The notes under the pieces are model-generated. The model was not told the DNA's origin. It saw only the letters and a list, made by a program, of their open reading frames with translations, and searched no databases. The position numbers were made by a program, and so were the translations under genes. Shown piece after piece: positions 1 through 7,015 of a DNA stretch of 9,204 nt. This DNA is from Thermodesulfobacterium sp. (GTDB lineage Bacteria > Desulfobacterota > Thermodesulfobacteria > Thermodesulfobacteriales > Thermodesulfobacteriaceae), in the NCBI GenBank assembly GCA_021163085.1, contig JAGGXL010000069.1, forward strand, positions 1 through 9,204. The letters run 5' to 3'. Position 1 is the first letter of the stretch, and every line of letters begins with the position of its first letter.

Positions 1-46
1 AAGTAGAAACTATTTTTAAATAAAAAAAACTAAATGAAAATTTTTA

Positions 47-2221
47 ATGAAACTTATAATTGTAGCTAATAGACTCCCTTTTAGTGTTAAAGAGAACCTT
101 ACTTTTGTTAAAAGCCCAGGTGGGCTGGTTTCAGGTCTTGAAACTTTTTTAAAACGATCCGATTTTAAAAAGTATACATGGATAGGCTGGGCTGGCTCAC
201 ATTTAAATAAAAAACAATTTGAAATTGTAAAAGAAAAGGCAAAAAGAAAAAAATGTTATCCTGTTTTCATACCTGTAAAACAGTTAGATAAATTTTACAA
301 TGGTTTTTGCAATAAAATCCTTTGGCCCCTTTTTCATGGATTTTCAAGTTATGTAGTTTATGATGAAAGCTATTGGGAAACTTATGTAGCAGTTAACAAG
401 CTTTTTTGTGACGAAGTAGCCAAACATGTTACTAAAAATTCAGTAGTATGGATTCATGATTATCATTTAATGCTTTTACCTTCCATGTTAAGAAACCTTT
501 TTCCTGAAATAATGATAGGCTTTTTTCTTCATATACCCTTCCCACCTCCAGAGCTTTTTATGCAACTTCCGTGGAAAAAAGAGCTTCTTGAAGGTCTTCT
601 GGGATGTGATCTAATAGGGTTTCACATTTATGAGTATACTACTAATTTCCTGAGAACACTTTCTCGCACCTTAGGAATAGACCATAAAATGGGAGAAATT
701 CTATATGAAGATAGATTAGTAAAAGTTGAAACCTTTCCCTTGGGAATTGATTTTGACCTATTTCATAATGCCTATGAAAGAAAAAAAATAAAAAATTTAG
801 TAAAAAAGATTAAAGACCAACTAAAAAATAAAAAAGTTATTTTTTCTGTAGATAGACTGGATTATACTAAAGGAATTTATAATAGACTATTAGCGTTTGA
901 AAAAGTTTTACTGAGAAGACCTGATCTTCACGAAAAAGTAGTTTTAATAATGGTAGTAGTTCCTTCAAGAGAAGGAGTAGAGCAATATCAGAGAATGAAA
1001 AAACAGTTAGAAGAAAAAATCAGCGAAATAAATGGAAAATTTGGACAAATTTATTGGACTCCAGTATTATATTATTATAGATCTCTCAATTTTGAAGAAC
1101 TTGTAGCACACTATTTAGCTACAGATGCTATTTTAGTAACCCCTTTAAAGGATGGAATGAATCTTATTGCTAAAGAATTTGTTGCTTCAAGAAAGGATAA
1201 AAAGGGAGTTATTATACTTTCTGAATTTGCAGGAAGTGCCAGAGAAATGGGAGAAGCAATAATTGTAAATCCTAATTCTGTAAATGATATGGCAGAAGCT
1301 ATAGAAACCGCTCTTGAACTTCCAGAAGAAGAACAAAGCGAAAGAATCTATCTAATGCAAGAAAGGTTAAAAAGATACAATATAGTAAAATGGGGACAAG
1401 ATTTTTTTTCTGTTCTTGATTACCTTAAAATTAAAAAACTTAAACTTAGCACTAAATTACTAAATCAATCACTTATTGATCAAATTAAAAGCTCTTTTCA
1501 CAAATCTTCTCACCGAATCCTCTTTCTTGATTATGACGGCACTTTGGTACCTATTGTTTCAAAACCACACTTAGCTAAACCAGACAAGAACCTTAAAGAT
1601 CTCTTAAAAAGCCTTTCTGAATTCCCTAATACAGATGTGGTAATTATTTCAGGAAGAAAAAAAGAAGATTTAACAAAGTGGTTTGAGGGAATAAAAATTA
1701 ATTTTATCTGCGAACATGGAATATTTATTAAAAAATATAACAAGGACTGGGAATCACTTGTAAATATAAACCCAGATTTTAAAAAAAGCATTAGAAACAT
1801 AATGGAACTTTATGTAGATCGTTTACCTCAGTCTTTTATCGAAGAAAAGGAATTCTCTATAGTTTTTCATTACAGAAATGCTGATCCTGAACTTGCAAGC
1901 TTAAGAGTAGCAGAACTGATTGACGAATTGTTAATATTAACTGGCAATTTGCAAGTCAATCTTATCTTAGGAAATAAAGTTATAGAAATAAGACCTGCAG
2001 GTATTGACAAAGGTGTAACAGCTAATATCTTTCTTAAAGAAAAACCCTATGATTTTATTTTGGCTGCAGGAGACGACACTACGGATGAAGATTTGTTTAG
2101 AAGCCTTCCTGAAACCGCAATAACTGTTAAGGTAGGGATAAAGAAATCTTTTGCTAAATATAGTGCAAGATCTTATATAGAAGTAAGAAAATTATTAGAA
2201 AGCTTGGTGAAAAATGAGTAA
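47..2221 (+). CDS. otsAB: Bifunctional trehalose-6-phosphate synthase / trehalose-6-phosphate phosphatase (OtsA-OtsB fusion)
   Basis: This cytoplasmic enzyme should join a nucleotide-activated glucose (usually UDP-glucose) to glucose-6-phosphate and then dephosphorylate the product to trehalose. Residues 1 to about 460 form a GT20 synthase domain: ANR (7-9), the GG loop (25-26), DYHL (138-141), R270 and K275 in DRLDYTKG, and DGMNL (369-373) followed by E377. Residues from about 488 to 724 form an HAD phosphatase domain: DYDGTL (495-500, nucleophile D495), SGR (535-537), K655, and GDDTTDED (675-682). All expected catalytic motifs are present in both halves, so both activities are probably intact. 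At 724 residues it has the usual size for such fusions. The start is the first ATG after an in-frame stop at 35-37 and gives the typical N-terminus; no clear Shine-Dalgarno is visible. The 3' end overlaps the next gene by 8 bases. Function is inferred from family motifs. Confidence 0.95.
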   Translation: MKLIIVANRLPFSVKENLTFVKSPGGLVSGLETFLKRSDFKKYTWIGWAGSHLNKKQFEIVKEKAKRKKCYPVFIPVKQLDKFYNGFCNKILWPLFHGFSSYVVYDESYWETYVAVNKLFCDEVAKHVTKNSVVWIHDYHLMLLPSMLRNLFPEIMIGFFLHIPFPPPELFMQLPWKKELLEGLLGCDLIGFHIYEYTTNFLRTLSRTLGIDHKMGEILYEDRLVKVETFPLGIDFDLFHNAYERKKIKNLVKKIKDQLKNKKVIFSVDRLDYTKGIYNRLLAFEKVLLRRPDLHEKVVLIMVVVPSREGVEQYQRMKKQLEEKISEINGKFGQIYWTPVLYYYRSLNFEELVAHYLATDAILVTPLKDGMNLIAKEFVASRKDKKGVIILSEFAGSAREMGEAIIVNPNSVNDMAEAIETALELPEEEQSERIYLMQERLKRYNIVKWGQDFFSVLDYLKIKKLKLSTKLLNQSLIDQIKSSFHKSSHRILFLDYDGTLVPIVSKPHLAKPDKNLKDLLKSLSEFPNTDVVIISGRKKEDLTKWFEGIKINFICEHGIFIKKYNKDWESLVNINPDFKKSIRNIMELYVDRLPQSFIEEKEFSIVFHYRNADPELASLRVAELIDELLILTGNLQVNLILGNKVIEIRPAGIDKGVTANIFLKEKPYDFILAAGDDTTDEDLFRSLPETAITVKVGIKKSFAKYSARSYIEVRKLLESLVKNE

Positions 2222-2837
2222 TTCTTTTATTTTTAAATCTGAGTTTTGGATACCTAAATATACAGGAGTAAAGGTTTGTTCTATTAAAGAATTTATAGAA
2301 AATCTTAAAGTGATTGACAAGTTTTCTATATTTTACCACATGTATATAAATATTTTTAATTATCATAATTTACCTACCTTTTATACTAATAGTATTTCCT
2401 ACTGGTTTTATAAAAACGGCCGCGTTTTGCTTGCGGAAAAAATTTCTATTATTGATCCTTTGGATTATTACGATCTGGAAGAATTGAGAAGAGTCCTTGT
2501 GCAAACTCTTGAAGAAAACTACGATGAAACTTGGAATGGAAGAGAGGTAAACCCTTTTTACTTTATTAAAGCAGAAAGAGAAATCATTGAATGTGGGTAT
2601 TTTGCAAATACCTTAGAAGAATTTATAGAAGGAATTAAAAAATCAAGTATAAATTCTCTATTTTATCATCTTGTAACTTCAAGGATAGAAAACAAAACTT
2701 TGATAAATGATTATTCTGCCTGGTTAGTTAATATAGGAGAGGCTAAGAAAGCAGAAAAAATAGATAAATTAGATCTCTACACTATGACTCTTTATGAAAT
2801 AAAAAAGAAGATAATAAATATTCTGGAAGGCGAATAA
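2214..2837 (+). CDS. Two-repeat protein of unknown function, DUF5752-like, in trehalose operon
   Basis: No enzymatic function is recognisable. The 207-residue protein is an internal tandem duplication. Residues 5-43 align without gaps to 115-153 (SIKEFIENLK with TLEEFIEGIK; SIFYH 38-42 with SLFYH 148-152). The match continues after a 4-residue gap (N59/W64 with N165/W170; AEKI 74-77 with AEKI 180-183; D81 with D187). Each copy therefore has an EFI helix, a FYH motif, an N-x4-W motif, an AEKI segment and a final helix with an E-[LI]-[RK] motif. From memory this matches the family called DUF5752, with its conserved FYH and NDFxxW motifs; that assignment was not checked. No signal peptide or membrane segment is seen, so it should be cytoplasmic. 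It overlaps otsAB by 8 bases and treT by 1, which implies translational coupling and a role tied to trehalose or sugar metabolism. The SD-like GGTGA at 2206-2210 lies close to the start. Confidence 0.8.
   Translation: MSNSFIFKSEFWIPKYTGVKVCSIKEFIENLKVIDKFSIFYHMYINIFNYHNLPTFYTNSISYWFYKNGRVLLAEKISIIDPLDYYDLEELRRVLVQTLEENYDETWNGREVNPFYFIKAEREIIECGYFANTLEEFIEGIKKSSINSLFYHLVTSRIENKTLINDYSAWLVNIGEAKKAEKIDKLDLYTMTLYEIKKKIINILEGE
2825..2830 (+). promoter_or_regulatory. Ribosome binding site of treT
   Basis: GGAAGG lies six bases before the ATG at 2837, inside the end of the preceding gene. It is one of the few clear Shine-Dalgarno sequences in the window and supports this start. It also suggests that treT has its own ribosome loading besides coupling through the one-base stop/start overlap. 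Confidence 0.6.
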
Positions 2838-4045
2838 TGTTAGAACAGTATATACCTTTTGTTGGCGAAGAAACTATTCATGAATTGTTCCTTATTAGTA
2901 AAAAACTAAAAGGCCTACGAGTTCTTCATGTAAATTCAACTTATAAAGGCGGTGGTGTTGCAGAAATTTTACACCGATTAGTTCCTCTTATGAATGACCT
3001 TGAAATAAAAACAGATTGGAAGGTTTTTAAAGGAGATAAAAAATTTTTTACTTTTACTAAAAAGCTGCATAATTTACTTCATATTGCTTGTGGTCATTGT
3101 ATTAATAGTGAAGAGATTGTTTACTACTTAAAAATCACTTATGAAAATTTTAAAGAATTAGATACAGAAAATTATGATATAGTGTTTATACATGATCCTC
3201 AACCTATGGGTCTTATTATAAAAAAACAGCCAGGACAAAAATGGATCTGGAGATGTCACATAGATACTTCATCTCCTGATCCTCAGGCTTGGAATTTTCT
3301 TGAAAATTTTTTAAATACTTATGATGCTTGTATTTTCCATATGCCTGAATTTATTTATGAAAAAATAGAAATCCCTACTTATACTATTCGCCCATCTATT
3401 GATCCTTTACATCCTAAAAATATAGAATTACCTGAAGAAGAAATTCAAACCACTCTAACAAAATTTGGATTAGATCCTGAAAAACCTCTTATTCTTCAAG
3501 TTTCTCGTTTTGATAGATTGAAAGACCCTTTTGGAGTCTTAAAAGCTTTTAAGCTTGTAAAGAAAAAATACGACTGCCAGCTTGCTCTTGTGGGGTCTTT
3601 TGCCCCAGATGATCCGGAAGGAGAAATTGTATATAAAGAACTTATAAATCTTACTTCAGATGAAAAGGATGTATTTGTATTAAACCTTCCTCCTGATAGT
3701 CATAAAGAAGTTAATGCTTTTCAGAGGGGAGCAACTGTTGTTGTGCAGAAGTCCCTAAAAGAAGGATTTGGGCTTGTTGTCTCAGAAGCTATGTGGAAAG
3801 GAAAACCAGTTGTAGGTTCCAATGTAGGAGGAATTAAAAGACAGATTGTTCACGGAGTTACAGGTTATTTAGTAAACAGTATAGAGGGAGCTGCAGTAAG
3901 AATAAAACAACTATTGGCTAATAAATATTTTAGAGAAGAAATGGGATTTCATGCAAAAGAAAGAGTGAAACATAGATTTTTAATTATCCGCCATTTGAGG
4001 GATTATCTCATTCTTATGTATAAGATTTTAAATCAAATTTTTTAG
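2837..4045 (+). CDS. treT: Trehalose synthase, TreT type (GT4 glycosyltransferase)
   Basis: TreT enzymes form trehalose directly and reversibly from an NDP-glucose and free glucose, without a phosphorylated intermediate. The 402-residue protein is a complete GT4 enzyme with GT-B fold. The N-terminal half has VNSTYKGGGVAEILH (32-46) with the GGG donor loop at 38-40, HDPQP (119-123) and RCHID (139-143). The C-terminal half has SRFDRLKDP (223-231, with R224 and K229 as likely phosphate-binding residues) and the E-x7-E motif E309/E317. This combination is characteristic of the TreT / trehalose phosphorylase branch. I prefer TreT from resemblance to the archaeal enzymes and from length; a GT4 trehalose phosphorylase is the main alternative. 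The start overlaps the preceding stop codon by one base and has a good SD six bases upstream. The stop lies two bases from the converging radical SAM gene. Confidence 0.88.
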   Translation: MLEQYIPFVGEETIHELFLISKKLKGLRVLHVNSTYKGGGVAEILHRLVPLMNDLEIKTDWKVFKGDKKFFTFTKKLHNLLHIACGHCINSEEIVYYLKITYENFKELDTENYDIVFIHDPQPMGLIIKKQPGQKWIWRCHIDTSSPDPQAWNFLENFLNTYDACIFHMPEFIYEKIEIPTYTIRPSIDPLHPKNIELPEEEIQTTLTKFGLDPEKPLILQVSRFDRLKDPFGVLKAFKLVKKKYDCQLALVGSFAPDDPEGEIVYKELINLTSDEKDVFVLNLPPDSHKEVNAFQRGATVVVQKSLKEGFGLVVSEAMWKGKPVVGSNVGGIKRQIVHGVTGYLVNSIEGAAVRIKQLLANKYFREEMGFHAKERVKHRFLIIRHLRDYLILMYKILNQIF

Positions 4046-4047
4046 CC

Positions 4048-5622
4048 TTAAAGGTTCGTTAAACAGGCTCCACAGAGTTTACATTTCTCTATTTTACAGA
4101 AAGGAGTTGGTTTTAATTCAAAAGCTCTCTGCCACTCTTTCCAGAGGAAGTCTTTTTTAACTCCGGTATCTATTTTGTCCCAAGGAAAAACAGTATCAAG
4201 TGATTTCTCAGGTGTCAAAATTTCAAAAATATTGGGGATAGTTTTTAAAGCACTTTTAAATCCCTTTCCTTCTGCCATTAACATAAGAAAATCTTTAATC
4301 CTCTGGTCTCCTCTTGCTATTAAAGTCTGAATAAAAGCCTCCTTAGGAGTTTCCACTCTTAAATTTTTAATATATCCCAATTTTTTCTTTATAAAGTTCT
4401 CTTTTTCTTTAAGCATCTTTAAATCTAAAAAACTGTGCCATTGAAAGGGTGTATGAGGTTTGGGAACAAAGAAAGAAAAAGTAAAAGAGAAATTAAGCTT
4501 AAACTTCTTTTTTAAAAGCCTTTCCACAAATTTAACAGTTTCTTCTAAATCGCTCAATTCTTCCAGAGGAAGCCCCAACATAAAATAAAATTTAACATTC
4601 TTCAGTTTCTTTTCCTGAAACTTATTTAATGCCCAGAAGATTTCTTCCTCTGTCAAATTTTTGTTTATCACCTTTTTAAGCTTTAAAGATGCTGTTTCAG
4701 GAGCAATAGCAATGCTTTTTGTTCCCTTCAAAAGTTCTAAAAATTCTTCATTAAGGGTATCTATTCTTAAAGAAGAAAAAGTAAGAATACAGTTTTTTTC
4801 TAAAAGCTTTTTGCCCAGACTAAAAACCTCATGTTTATTAGCAAATTCAAGACCTATGATTCCTACTTTAGAATTTTCAGGGATTTCTCTTACTATCTCA
4901 CTTAAAAGCTCCTCTGAATAACTCCTTGGAGGTCTATAAACAAATCCAGCAGCACAAAATCTGCATGCCCTTCCACAACCTTTAGAAATCTCTATTAAAT
5001 AAGTATTTGAAAACTCTGCCTTTTTACTAATAAGACTTGAATAAACGGCCTTGCTTAATTTTTTGCTTTTAGCTACCTTTATAGTGAACTTTTTTCCAAG
5101 ATGTGGAATATAAGAGAACGGAAAAGTATTTAAAATCTCAAGCAATTTTTTTTTACTATGAAAATATTCAACAAAAACAGGAACTATTTTTTCTTCCAGG
5201 GCTTCCCATTCCCCTATTAAAAATCCGTCAACAAAGGGAGAAAGTGGTTCAGGATTTAACCAAACAGCTACTCCACCAGCTAAAACCACTTTTCTTCTAT
5301 AAGTAGGATCTAAGTCTATACCTCCTAACATTAAAATTTTTAACACATTTATGTAATCTACCTCAAAAGGAATAGAAAAAATGATTATATCAAAGTCTTT
5401 AAGAGGTCTATTGCTTTCTACTGACCTTAAGGGTTCTTCTTTTTCAGGTAAAAATACCCTTTCACAAACGATCTCTTTGTATTGATTTAAAGCTTCGTAA
5501 ATATATAAAAACCCAAGATTTGACATTCCAATTTTATAATAATTAGGAAAGACAAGGGCAACAGAAACTTTATTTCTCCATCTTTTTTTTATGTAATTTT
5601 TTTCAAATTTTAAATAATTCAT
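4048..5622 (-). CDS. Radical SAM protein with B12-binding-like N-domain and C-terminal Cys motif (TIGR03960-like)
   Basis: Radical SAM enzyme of unknown substrate. Residues about 18-150 resemble the Rossmann-like B12-binding domain common in this superfamily, but no D-x-H-x2-G cobalt-ligand motif is visible. The radical SAM core (about 205-400) carries C-x3-C-x2-C at C216, C220 and C223 for the [4Fe-4S] cluster. Later come APET (308-311), FMLGLP (347-352) and VPKPHTPFQW (386-395). Near the C-terminus is PWDKIDTGVKKDFL (480-493), then a second cysteine set C509-x4-C514-x2-C517-x2-C520, probably an extra metal or Fe-S site. From memory this layout fits the N-terminal part of the TIGR03960 radical SAM family, which in many bacteria is fused to or next to a DUF2344 (TIGR03936) protein; none is present here. 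It is a monocistronic gene on the opposite strand, with its own promoter upstream. The start is the first plausible ATG; no close SD is seen. Confidence 0.85.
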   Translation of the reverse strand: MNYLKFEKNYIKKRWRNKVSVALVFPNYYKIGMSNLGFLYIYEALNQYKEIVCERVFLPEKEEPLRSVESNRPLKDFDIIIFSIPFEVDYINVLKILMLGGIDLDPTYRRKVVLAGGVAVWLNPEPLSPFVDGFLIGEWEALEEKIVPVFVEYFHSKKKLLEILNTFPFSYIPHLGKKFTIKVAKSKKLSKAVYSSLISKKAEFSNTYLIEISKGCGRACRFCAAGFVYRPPRSYSEELLSEIVREIPENSKVGIIGLEFANKHEVFSLGKKLLEKNCILTFSSLRIDTLNEEFLELLKGTKSIAIAPETASLKLKKVINKNLTEEEIFWALNKFQEKKLKNVKFYFMLGLPLEELSDLEETVKFVERLLKKKFKLNFSFTFSFFVPKPHTPFQWHSFLDLKMLKEKENFIKKKLGYIKNLRVETPKEAFIQTLIARGDQRIKDFLMLMAEGKGFKSALKTIPNIFEILTPEKSLDTVFPWDKIDTGVKKDFLWKEWQRAFELKPTPFCKIEKCKLCGACLTNL

Positions 5623-5636
5623 GAGTTCTAAAATAT

Positions 5637-5648
5637 ACCTTGCAAGGT
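5637..5648. promoter_or_regulatory. Perfect 12-base palindrome in the divergent promoter region
   Basis: ACCTTGCAAGGT is a perfect inverted repeat with no spacer. It lies just downstream of the predicted transcription start of the radical SAM gene and covers the proposed -35 box of kdsA. That is a suitable place for an operator controlling both directions. No regulator gene is in the window, so the role as a binding site is inference. Confidence 0.4.
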
Positions 5649-5668
5649 TGTCTTTTTGATTATAAAAT
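5641..5668 (+). promoter_or_regulatory. Possible promoter of the kdsA operon
   Basis: On the + strand TTGCAA (5641-5646, 4 of 6) and TAAAAT (5663-5668, 5 of 6) are separated by 16 bases. Transcription would start near 5675, about 26 bases before kdsA. The two divergent promoters would overlap almost completely, so RNA polymerase could occupy only one at a time. Weaker evidence than for the opposite promoter; the high AT content gives several alternative -10 boxes. Confidence 0.4.
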
Positions 5669-5687
5669 AGTTTTTAAATTTTAACAA
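5659..5687 (-). promoter_or_regulatory. Sigma70-type promoter of the radical SAM gene
   Basis: Read on the - strand there is a TTGTTA -35 box (5687-5682, 4 of 6 consensus), a 17-base spacer, and a perfect TATAAT -10 box (5664-5659). Transcription would begin near 5652, giving a leader of about 30 bases before the ATG at 5622. The region is AT-rich, so chance matches are possible, but consensus and spacing are good. Confidence 0.6.
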
Positions 5688-5700
5688 AGCCTGTTCCCTT

Positions 5701-6495
5701 ATGAATAAAAAGTTTTTAATAATTGCTGGTCCCTGTGTATTAGAAGACTTTGAAACCGCTTTTTACATTGCCAAGTTTTTAAAGGATCTGGTTTCTAAAT
5801 TTGATTTTGATTATGTTTTTAAGGCTTCTTTTGATAAAGCAAATAGAACTTCTCTTTTTTCTTACAGGGGGCCTGGTCTTGAAAAGGGCATTTCTTGGTT
5901 AGAGGAAATAAAGAAAAAAGCAGGTGTTAAAATTACCACTGATGTTCACGAAACATGGCAAGTAAAACCTGTTTCTGAGGTGGTGGATATTATTCAAATT
6001 CCTGCTTTCCTTTGCAGGCAAACAGATCTTGTTATTTCTGCATCTCAAACAGGGAAAATTATTAACATTAAAAAGGGGCAATTTATGTCACCTTGGGACA
6101 TGAAATATGTGTTAGAAAAAGCTCAGGCTTCAAATCCTTCAGAAGTAATGCTTACCGAAAGGGGATACTCTTTTGGATACAGAAATTTAGTAGTGGATTT
6201 CAGGTCTATTCCTATTATGAAAGGCTTTGGAGTTAGAGTTATTTTTGATGCAACCCATAGTGTTCAGCTTCCAGGGGGGGGAGAAGGGAAATCAGGAGGT
6301 CAAAGAGAATTTGTTCCTTATTTAATAAGAGCTGCTGTGGCTGTGGGTGCTGATGGTATCTTTATGGAAGTTCATCCAGACCCTGATAAAGCACTTTGTG
6401 ATGGACCAAATTCCTTACCTCTCTCAGAGCTTGAAACAATTTTACAGCAAATAAAAGACCTAAGATGTGTGGTAGAAAAGCATGGAATATCCTGA
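5701..6495 (+). CDS. kdsA: 3-deoxy-8-phosphooctulonate (Kdo-8-phosphate) synthase, metal-dependent type
   Basis: Condenses phosphoenolpyruvate with arabinose-5-phosphate to Kdo-8-phosphate, the committed step to the LPS inner-core sugar Kdo; cytoplasmic. The 264-residue TIM-barrel protein is full length. Visible motifs are AGPC (9-12), KASFDKANR (41-49), FRGPGLE-like SYRGPGLE (54-61), DVHE (81-84), PAFLCRQTD (101-109), KKGQF (124-128), DATHSVQ (183-189) and HPDPDKA (225-231). C12, H186, E223 and D234 correspond to the four metal ligands of the Aquifex enzyme; metal-independent enzymes such as that of E. coli have Asn in place of the Cys. The start gives a very Aquifex-like N-terminus, although no SD is visible in front of it. 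First gene of an operon with kdsC, overlapping it by 14 bases. A run of eight G lies in the loop around residues 192-194. Confidence 0.96.
   Translation: MNKKFLIIAGPCVLEDFETAFYIAKFLKDLVSKFDFDYVFKASFDKANRTSLFSYRGPGLEKGISWLEEIKKKAGVKITTDVHETWQVKPVSEVVDIIQIPAFLCRQTDLVISASQTGKIINIKKGQFMSPWDMKYVLEKAQASNPSEVMLTERGYSFGYRNLVVDFRSIPIMKGFGVRVIFDATHSVQLPGGGEGKSGGQREFVPYLIRAAVAVGADGIFMEVHPDPDKALCDGPNSLPLSELETILQQIKDLRCVVEKHGIS
6274..6281 (+). repeat. Homopolymer of eight G inside kdsA
   Basis: The codons for G192-G194 form an uninterrupted G8 run in an otherwise AT-rich gene. Such runs are prone to replication slippage and to sequencing length errors. The frame as given is intact and matches the PGG-x2-GKSGG-type loop expected for the family. 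Confidence 0.8.
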
Positions 6496-7015
6496 AAGTG
6501 TACTTAAAAAGGCAAGCAAAATAAAGTTTCTTCTACTTGATGTAGATGGTGTTCTTACAGATGGAAAAATCATAATAGATAGTCAGGGCAACGAAATCAA
6601 ACATTTTAATGTGCTTGATGGAATGGGTATCAAACTTTTACAAAAAATAGGTGTTGAAGTGGGGATACTTTCAAGCAGATTTTCCTTGGTAGTGAATCAC
6701 AGGTCAAAAGAACTCGGTATAAATGTTTTAATTCAGGGGGAACTTGAAAAGCTTAACTCCTATAAAAAACTTCTGAAAGAAAAAAATTTAAAAGATGAAG
6801 ATGTAGCCTATATGGGAGATGATTGGGTAGACCTTCCTATTTTAAAAAGAGTAGGACTTGCTATAGGAGTACCCAACGCTTGGTATCCCATTAATGAATA
6901 TGTAGATTATGTAACAAAGCATCCCGGAGGTTTGGGAGCAGTAAGAGAAATTTGTGACCTTATTTTAAAGGCCAAAGGAAAATGGGAAAATTTATTAAAG
7001 TCTTATCTGGCATAA
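6482..7015 (+). CDS. kdsC: 3-deoxy-D-manno-octulosonate 8-phosphate phosphatase
   Basis: Hydrolyses Kdo-8-phosphate to Kdo, the step directly after KdsA. It is a small HAD-superfamily phosphatase without a cap domain (177 residues, usual size), and known family members are tetramers. Motif I is DVDGVLTDG (20-28), with nucleophile D20 and acid/base D22. Motif II is SSR (64-66), where the family commonly has TGR or SGR. The conserved lysine is K90. Motif III is GDDWVDLP (112-119). The C-terminal GGLGAVRE (149-156) segment is typical of KdsC and helps form the neighbouring active site in the tetramer. The start lies 14 bases inside kdsA, with only a weak SD (GGTAG, 6471-6475), so translational coupling to kdsA is likely. 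The 3' end overlaps the lptC-like gene by 34 bases. Confidence 0.94.
   Translation: MEYPESVLKKASKIKFLLLDVDGVLTDGKIIIDSQGNEIKHFNVLDGMGIKLLQKIGVEVGILSSRFSLVVNHRSKELGINVLIQGELEKLNSYKKLLKEKNLKDEDVAYMGDDWVDLPILKRVGLAIGVPNAWYPINEYVDYVTKHPGGLGAVREICDLILKAKGKWENLLKSYLA

Noticed and set aside
1..46. Tail of an upstream gene (for example a frame ending at the TAA at 21-23)
   Set aside because: Only a few codons would be visible; in this AT-rich leader stop codons occur in all frames, so nothing can be supported. No convincing promoter or SD was seen either.
1531..1800. Open frame on the - strand inside otsAB (89 codons)
   Set aside because: Lies wholly within the conserved phosphatase domain of otsAB; no recognisable motif, and its composition fits a reverse-strand shadow.
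2154..2366. Open frame on the - strand across the otsAB/DUF5752 junction
   Set aside because: Antisense to two well-supported coding regions and without family resemblance.
4044..4069. Possible terminator hairpin AGCCT...AGGCT between the convergent genes
   Set aside because: Only five base pairs with a 16-base loop. There is no U-run after it on the + strand, and the sequence after it on the - strand is an A-run rather than a U-run.
4661..5306. Two + strand open frames (4661-4921 and 5103-5306) opposite the radical SAM gene
   Set aside because: Antisense to the conserved radical SAM gene; no motifs and no plausible start signals.
5899..6081. Open frame on the - strand inside kdsA
   Set aside because: Opposite highly conserved kdsA codons; the cysteine-rich translation is a by-product of those codons.
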